Notes under the pieces: generated by a model
Seen by the model: only the letters and a program-made list of their open reading frames with translations
Told to the model about the DNA's origin: nothing
Databases searched by the model: none
Shown here: piece after piece, positions 63,724 through 64,000 of the stretch
How the letters are laid out: every line of letters starts with the position of its first letter
How positions within the stretch are numbered: the stretch's first letter is position 1
Translations under genes and position numbers: made by a program
NCBI RefSeq assembly: GCF_014287475.1
Contig: NZ_JACOPF010000002.1
Span: 496,001-560,000 of the forward strand
Length of the DNA stretch: 64,000 bases
From: Mediterraneibacter hominis
GTDB lineage: Bacteria; Bacillota; Clostridia; Lachnospirales; Lachnospiraceae
Reading direction: 5' to 3'

Positions 63724-64000
63724 CTATATATCTTTTGGGTTGATAATGTGAGGAATTTTTTTGATTTCCTCCCAGCGTTCACCCTCTACACGATATCCTG
63801 TGCCCGGCCCCATATAGTCGTTCGGTGTGTTGATTCCCGAAAGAACATGGAAATCTTTATCTAATATTGCGGCTGTCTGCATATAATCGCCTGCTACACG
63901 CTGTTTCAGCATATTAAGGACGCTGGAGGCAATATCCTCAAAGCCGGATTCTGCCAGGGCGCGGACGACGTCGATACCGGTAATCCCTCTTTTTAAGACA
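63724..64000 (-). CDS. pduC: Propanediol/glycerol dehydratase large subunit, C-terminal part (cut by window)
   Basis: This is the last 91 codons of the catalytic alpha subunit; the gene runs off the right edge. The translated segment includes VLKRGITGIDVVRALAESGF, NMLKQRVAGDYMQTAAILD and the C-terminal GPGTGYRVEGERWEEIKKIP, all typical of PduC ends. It is followed 14 bases later by pduD. The operon order pduC-D-E-G-H-O is the standard dehydratase plus reactivase plus cofactor set. Confidence 0.93.
   Translation of the reverse strand, partial: VLKRGITGIDVVRALAESGFEDIASSVLNMLKQRVAGDYMQTAAILDKDFHVLSGINTPNDYMGPGTGYRVEGERWEEIKKIPHIINPKDI

Overview
The window looks like chromosome from a low-to-moderate GC, Gram-positive gut anaerobe of the Clostridia, most likely Lachnospiraceae. 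This is inferred from protein style and gene content: a V/A-type ATPase, a split transketolase, an EFR1-type flavodoxin-ferredoxin, a B12 diol dehydratase operon, a TPP riboswitch on thiT, strong AGGAGG ribosome sites and a sortase-anchored surface protein. No species marker is present. There is one tRNA, no rRNA, no CRISPR and no complete insertion sequence.

Layout. 1-2740: two-subunit transketolase plus a 2-hydroxyacid dehydrogenase. 2868-7741: MarR-type regulator, then an M24 peptidase, PatB-type C-S lyase and amino-acid permease operon. 7754-16382 (minus): nine-gene V/A-type ATPase operon. 16413-18630: two repeat families, trmB, a broken small gene, thioredoxin and tRNA-Lys(CTT). 18806-23183: flavodoxin-ferredoxin, PfkB kinase with MTA/SAH nucleosidase, a Nudix remnant, a GNAT enzyme and riboswitch-controlled thiT. 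23350-31476: LacI-regulated sugar ABC operon with aldo/keto reductase, Gfo/Idh oxidoreductase and sucrose phosphorylase. 31515-35647: tyrosine recombinase beside what appears to be an invertible promoter driving a wall-anchored beta-helix protein. 35764-47626: DeoR-type regulator and a 12-gene PTS operon that mixes aryl-glucoside uptake genes with Fe-alcohol dehydrogenases, an old-yellow-enzyme (OYE) reductase and SnoaL-like proteins. 47686-50563: repeat element, then a membrane MutS-like ATPase coupled to an SPFH protein. 50921-59809: LysR regulator and two Fe-alcohol dehydrogenases opposite an MFS-OYE-DctM operon. 59824-64000 (minus): B12-dependent diol dehydratase operon, with the large subunit running off the right edge.

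How it fits together. Several blocks are self-contained catabolic modules with their own regulator and candidate operators: GGAAAACGCTTTCC sites for LacI, phased ATGATTGAAAA repeats near DeoR, and AGTATGTT-N8-AACATACT between the LysR-cluster operons. The strongest candidates for something new are the recombinase/invertible-promoter/adhesin locus, the PTS-glucosidase-OYE-SnoaL operon, the LysR/OYE/DctM cluster and the MutS-like/SPFH pair. Several genes are broken (Nudix, HAD phosphatase, a small gene before trxA, a small membrane gene after dctM). All functions are read from sequence motifs and family knowledge; no search could be run.
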